From: Streptomyces lucensis JCM 4490
Lineage (GTDB): Bacteria > Actinomycetota > Actinomycetes > Streptomycetales > Streptomycetaceae
Assembly (NCBI RefSeq): GCF_014650035.1
Contig: NZ_BMUE01000017.1
Span: 62,001-126,000, forward strand
DNA length: 64,000 bases
Direction: 5' to 3'
The notes below the pieces were generated by a model that worked only from the letters and a program-made list of their open reading frames with translations, was not told the origin of the DNA and ran no database searches. The number at the start of each line of letters is the position of its first letter. Position 1 is the stretch's first letter. Shown piece by piece: positions 61,894-64,000 of the stretch. A program made the position numbers and the translations under genes.

Positions 61894-61910
61894 GCCAAGG
61901 ACCTGTGTTC

Positions 61911-62930
61911 ATGACCTACCGCATGCCCCCCGAGTGGGCTCCGCACGAGCGCACCTGGATGGCCTGGCCGGGCCCCAACCCGACTTTCGGCGACGCCGGG
62001 GAGCTGGCCGCGGCCCGCGCCGCCTGGGCGGCCGTGGCCCGCGCGGTGCGCCGCTTCGAGCCGGTGACGGTGGTGCACGGGCCCGGCCAGGGCGACTCGG
62101 CGCGCGAGCTGCTCGGCCCGGACGTCGAACTGGTCGAGCGCCAGCTGGACGACGCGTGGATGCGCGACATCGGCCCGACCTTCGTCCTGGACGAGGAGGG
62201 CCGGCCGGCCGCCGTGGACTGGGTGTTCAACGGCTGGGGCGGCCAGGACTGGGCCCGCTGGGAGCACGACTCCAAGATCGCCCGCCAGGTCGCGGACCTG
62301 GCCGGGGCCCCCGTGCTGAGCAGCACCCTCGTCAACGAGGGCGGCGGGATCCACGTCGACGGCGAGGGCACCGTCCTGCTCACGGACACCGTCCAGCTCG
62401 GTGCCGGCCGCAATCCCGGCTGGACCCGCGAGGAGGTCGAGACGGAGATCCACGCCAGGCTCGGCACCAGGAAGGCGATCTGGCTCCCGCACGGGCTGGC
62501 CGGCGACTACGGCAGGTACGGCACGCAGGGCCACGTCGACATCGTGGCGGCCTTCGCCCGCCCGGGCACGGTCCTCGTGCACAGCCAGCGGGACCCGGCC
62601 CACCCGGATCACGACCGCTCCCGGACCCACCTGGAGATCCTGCGCGGCCGGACCGACGCCGTGGGCCGGCCGCTGGAGGTGGTCGAGGTGCCCGCCCCCA
62701 CCGTCCTGAAGGACGAGGAGGGCGACTGGGTCGACTACTCCTACATCAACCACTACCTGTGCAACGGGGGCGTCGTGCTGTGCGCCTTCGACGACCCGAA
62801 CGACGAGGTCGCGGCCGGTGTCTTCCGCCGGCTGTTCCCCGAGCGGGAGGTGACGCAGGTGGACGCCCGTACGATCTTCGCCAGCGGCGGAGGCATTCAC
62901 TGCATCACGCAGCAGCAGCCGAGGGGCTAG
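61911..62930 (+). CDS. aguA: Agmatine deiminase (PAD_porph family)
   Basis: A 339-residue guanidino-group enzyme forming N-carbamoylputrescine and ammonia from agmatine. MPPEWAPHERTWMAWP at the N-terminus, WMRDIGPTFV, NGWGGQ, LVNEGGGIHVDGEGTVL and the catalytic cysteine C331 in GGGIHCITQQQP are the family's motifs. Its ATG is 17 bases after ureC, with AAGGACC, so it belongs to the urease-like operon. No N-carbamoylputrescine amidase gene is seen nearby. Confidence 0.92.
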   Translation: MTYRMPPEWAPHERTWMAWPGPNPTFGDAGELAAARAAWAAVARAVRRFEPVTVVHGPGQGDSARELLGPDVELVERQLDDAWMRDIGPTFVLDEEGRPAAVDWVFNGWGGQDWARWEHDSKIARQVADLAGAPVLSSTLVNEGGGIHVDGEGTVLLTDTVQLGAGRNPGWTREEVETEIHARLGTRKAIWLPHGLAGDYGRYGTQGHVDIVAAFARPGTVLVHSQRDPAHPDHDRSRTHLEILRGRTDAVGRPLEVVEVPAPTVLKDEEGDWVDYSYINHYLCNGGVVLCAFDDPNDEVAAGVFRRLFPEREVTQVDARTIFASGGGIHCITQQQPRG

Positions 62931-62974
62931 CGGAACCAGTCGGCGGACCCGACCAGAGGAAGCAGGAGCGGCAG

Positions 62975-63604
62975 ATGGCCGGTGCGGCACGGACGCGGAG
63001 GAACGCGCCGCCCCGCGAGGAGGTCCTGGCCGTCGCCATGGACATGATCGCCGAGCGTGGTCTGGAGAAGCTCACCATGGCGGCGCTCGGCCGCGAGGTC
63101 GGCATGAGCAGCGGCCACCTGCTCTACTACTTCCACTCCAAGGACGAGCTGCTGCTGCGGACCCTCGAGTGGAGCGAGGGCCGGCTCGGCGCCGAGCGCG
63201 GCCGGCTGCTCACCCGGAACGCACCGGCCCGCGAGCGGCTGGCCGCCTACGTCGACCTGTACGTCCCCGACGGCCACCGCGACCCGCACTGGACGCTCTG
63301 GCTGGAGGTCTGGAACCGCTCGCAGAACGCCGACGACGACGCGCGCGCCCGGCAGGCCGCCATCGAGGGCGCCTGGCACCGCGACCTGGTCGCCCTGATC
63401 GCCGAGGGCGTCTCGCGCGGCGAGTTCCGGGAGGTGGACGCGGACCGGTTCGCGACGAGGGTGCGTGCGCTGCTGGACGGGTTCTCCATCCACGTGGCGA
63501 TCGGGTTGCGCGGCACGGACCGCGGGCAGGTGCTCGCGCACGTGGGGGAGTTCATCGCCGAGACGCTGCTCGTGCCGGGGGCGGCCGGTGCGGCGTCGCC
63601 GTAG
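62975..63604 (+). CDS. TetR-family regulator of the urease-like/agmatine deiminase operon (BetI-like)
   Basis: A 209-residue repressor with helix-turn-helix LEKLTMAALGREVGMSSGHLLYYFHSKDELLL (about 30-60) and a TetR_C domain containing WTLWLEVWNRSQ, which resembles BetI-type ligand pockets. ATG 62975 follows CAGGAGCGGCAG, 44 bases after aguA. As last gene of the operon and with a palindromic operator pair at its head, it is most likely an autoregulated repressor that responds to agmatine or a related amine. Confidence 0.85.
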   Translation: MAGAARTRRNAPPREEVLAVAMDMIAERGLEKLTMAALGREVGMSSGHLLYYFHSKDELLLRTLEWSEGRLGAERGRLLTRNAPARERLAAYVDLYVPDGHRDPHWTLWLEVWNRSQNADDDARARQAAIEGAWHRDLVALIAEGVSRGEFREVDADRFATRVRALLDGFSIHVAIGLRGTDRGQVLAHVGEFIAETLLVPGAAGAASP

Positions 63605-63640
63605 GGCGGGTCGCTCGCGGGCGGCTGCGGGTCCGTCGTG

Positions 63641-63672
63641 GCCGGTCGCGCGGTTCCCCGCGCCCCTGGGTG
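63641..63672. repeat. Dispersed Streptomyces intergenic repeat
   Basis: CCGGTCGCGCGGTTCCCCGC then GCCCCTGGGTGG. The GCGCGGTTCCCCGCGCCCCT core, with its small dyad, is recognised as an abundant intergenic element in Streptomyces, from general knowledge. Confidence 0.6.
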
Positions 63673-63802
63673 GGAGTGGTGCGGTCGGCTCCATGGCGTC
63701 CCCCTGTCCCCATGGCGCCTCACCGCGGCCGGGCGTCCAGCGTGAGGACCGTATCGTGAGACACCCGGTCGGGCGGGGGCGGGTTTGTGCCAGACTGCCC
63801 CC

Positions 63803-63853
63803 GTGCTCACGTTCGCCATGATTATTGGCAGCAGGCGCGCCGGTCCGCAGTGA
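63803..63853 (+). CDS. Leader peptide with tandem isoleucine codons
   Basis: A 16-residue ORF, GTG start, MLTFAMIIGSRRAGPQ; ATG 63818 would give an 11-residue form, MIIGSRRAGPQ. Ile-Ile is coded ATT ATT, both rare in this G+C-rich genome. The GTG is about seven bases after a CAGACT box, so the transcript may be leaderless. A T-tract terminator follows 55 bases after the stop. The sensing of isoleucine suggests control of citramalate synthase or a related gene beyond the window. Confidence 0.75.
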   Translation: MLTFAMIIGSRRAGPQ

Positions 63854-63908
63854 CCACCTCGTACGACCAGGTGCGGGTGCTCACCGTCGTCCTCGACCCG
63901 CGCGCAGA

Positions 63909-63938
63909 CCTCTCGCACCCGCGAGGGGTTTTTTCGTT
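63909..63938 (+). terminator. Attenuator terminator at right edge
   Basis: CCTCTCGC (63909-63916) pairs with GCGAGGGG (63921-63928), loop ACCC, followed by TTTTTT (63929-63934). A competing GCGGGT (63873-63878) / ACCCGC (63896-63901) stem lies upstream. Confidence 0.85.
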
Positions 63939-64000
63939 TTCCGGCCCACCAGCAGCCGGTGGCGGAGCGCGAGGGAGTATGGGGGGACGGTGGAGCCGGT

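Larger units (their letters stand above)
63605..64000 (+). other. Noncoding region at the right edge: repeat, promoter, leader and attenuator
   Basis: Nearly 400 bases without a full gene. It holds the dispersed repeat (63641-63672), a CAGACT box at 63791-63796 just before the leader peptide, the leader and attenuator, and a G+C-rich run to the window end with no start I can place firmly. The controlled gene begins outside the window. Confidence 0.6.

Noticed and set aside
59787..61900. A long + strand frame running from the urease beta region into agmatine deiminase
   Set aside because: It is an out-of-frame reading of ureAB and ureC; only its last part, from ATG 61911, is a gene.

Overview
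The window is a continuous stretch of a Streptomyces-type chromosome: very high G+C, strong third-position G/C bias, frequent GTG starts, GTGA/ATGA start-stop overlaps, and long G+C hairpins between convergent genes. Gene content and order match, from memory, the Streptomyces coelicolor core region around SCO5478-SCO5528; no search was run. I see no insertion sequence, prophage, CRISPR array, tRNA or rRNA. Only one in-frame TTA (bldA) codon was found by eye.

Layout. 1-1688: end of an oligopeptide ABC transporter operon (two ATPases). 1788-8388: secreted M1 aminopeptidase, UPF0126 membrane protein, thioesterase, a divergent MDMPI-type/WYL-regulator pair, a lipoprotein, a FabR-like TetR and two small membrane proteins. 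8699-11986: cysteine desulfurase, a TPP riboswitch on the opposite strand, a Tat-exported amidase and mnmA. 12032-18541: HTH protein of unknown role, a secreted papain-like protease and partner, alpha/beta hydrolase, DUF427, LOG, SDR and a MetE-like protein. 18557-27852: ligA, a GGDEF-EAL protein (RmdB type), a cupin, and gatC-gatA-small protein-gatB. 27935-37827: methyltransferase, repeat-bearing membrane proteins, GNAT, a large LuxR (LAL) regulator, sugar dehydrogenase lipoprotein, aldo-keto reductase and hydroxyacid dehydrogenase. 38027-41209: a second GGDEF protein with a degenerate EAL. 41243-46837: attenuated ilvB-ilvN-ilvC, then serA. 46904-53182: MFS exporter/TetR pair and a PucR-type regulator divergent from proline dehydrogenase and P5C dehydrogenase. 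53265-56766: dehalogenase-like hydrolase, AAC(2')-I-like acetyltransferase, a 43-residue basic protein, Tat-lipoprotein phosphoesterase. 56910-59283: leuB, ilvE. 59477-63604: fused urease gamma-beta, urease alpha, agmatine deiminase, TetR. 63803-63938: a leader peptide with two ATT Ile codons and an attenuator for a gene beyond the window.

Themes. Branched-chain amino acid supply dominates: ilvBNC, leuB, ilvE and the leader at the right edge, with two translation-coupled attenuators. Cyclic-di-GMP turnover is represented by two complementary enzymes 15 kb apart: one has an intact EAL and a TTA codon, the other an intact GGDEF with an I-site and a ruined EAL. Nitrogen scavenging appears as proline catabolism and as the urease-like/agmatine deiminase operon. 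Sulfur transfer appears as cysteine desulfurase and MnmA.

The most unusual items are the TPP riboswitch that faces into the 3' end of the cysteine desulfurase gene with no sense gene behind it, and the urease-like operon lacking accessory genes, with a changed active-site flap and a paired palindromic operator probably bound by the operon's own TetR.
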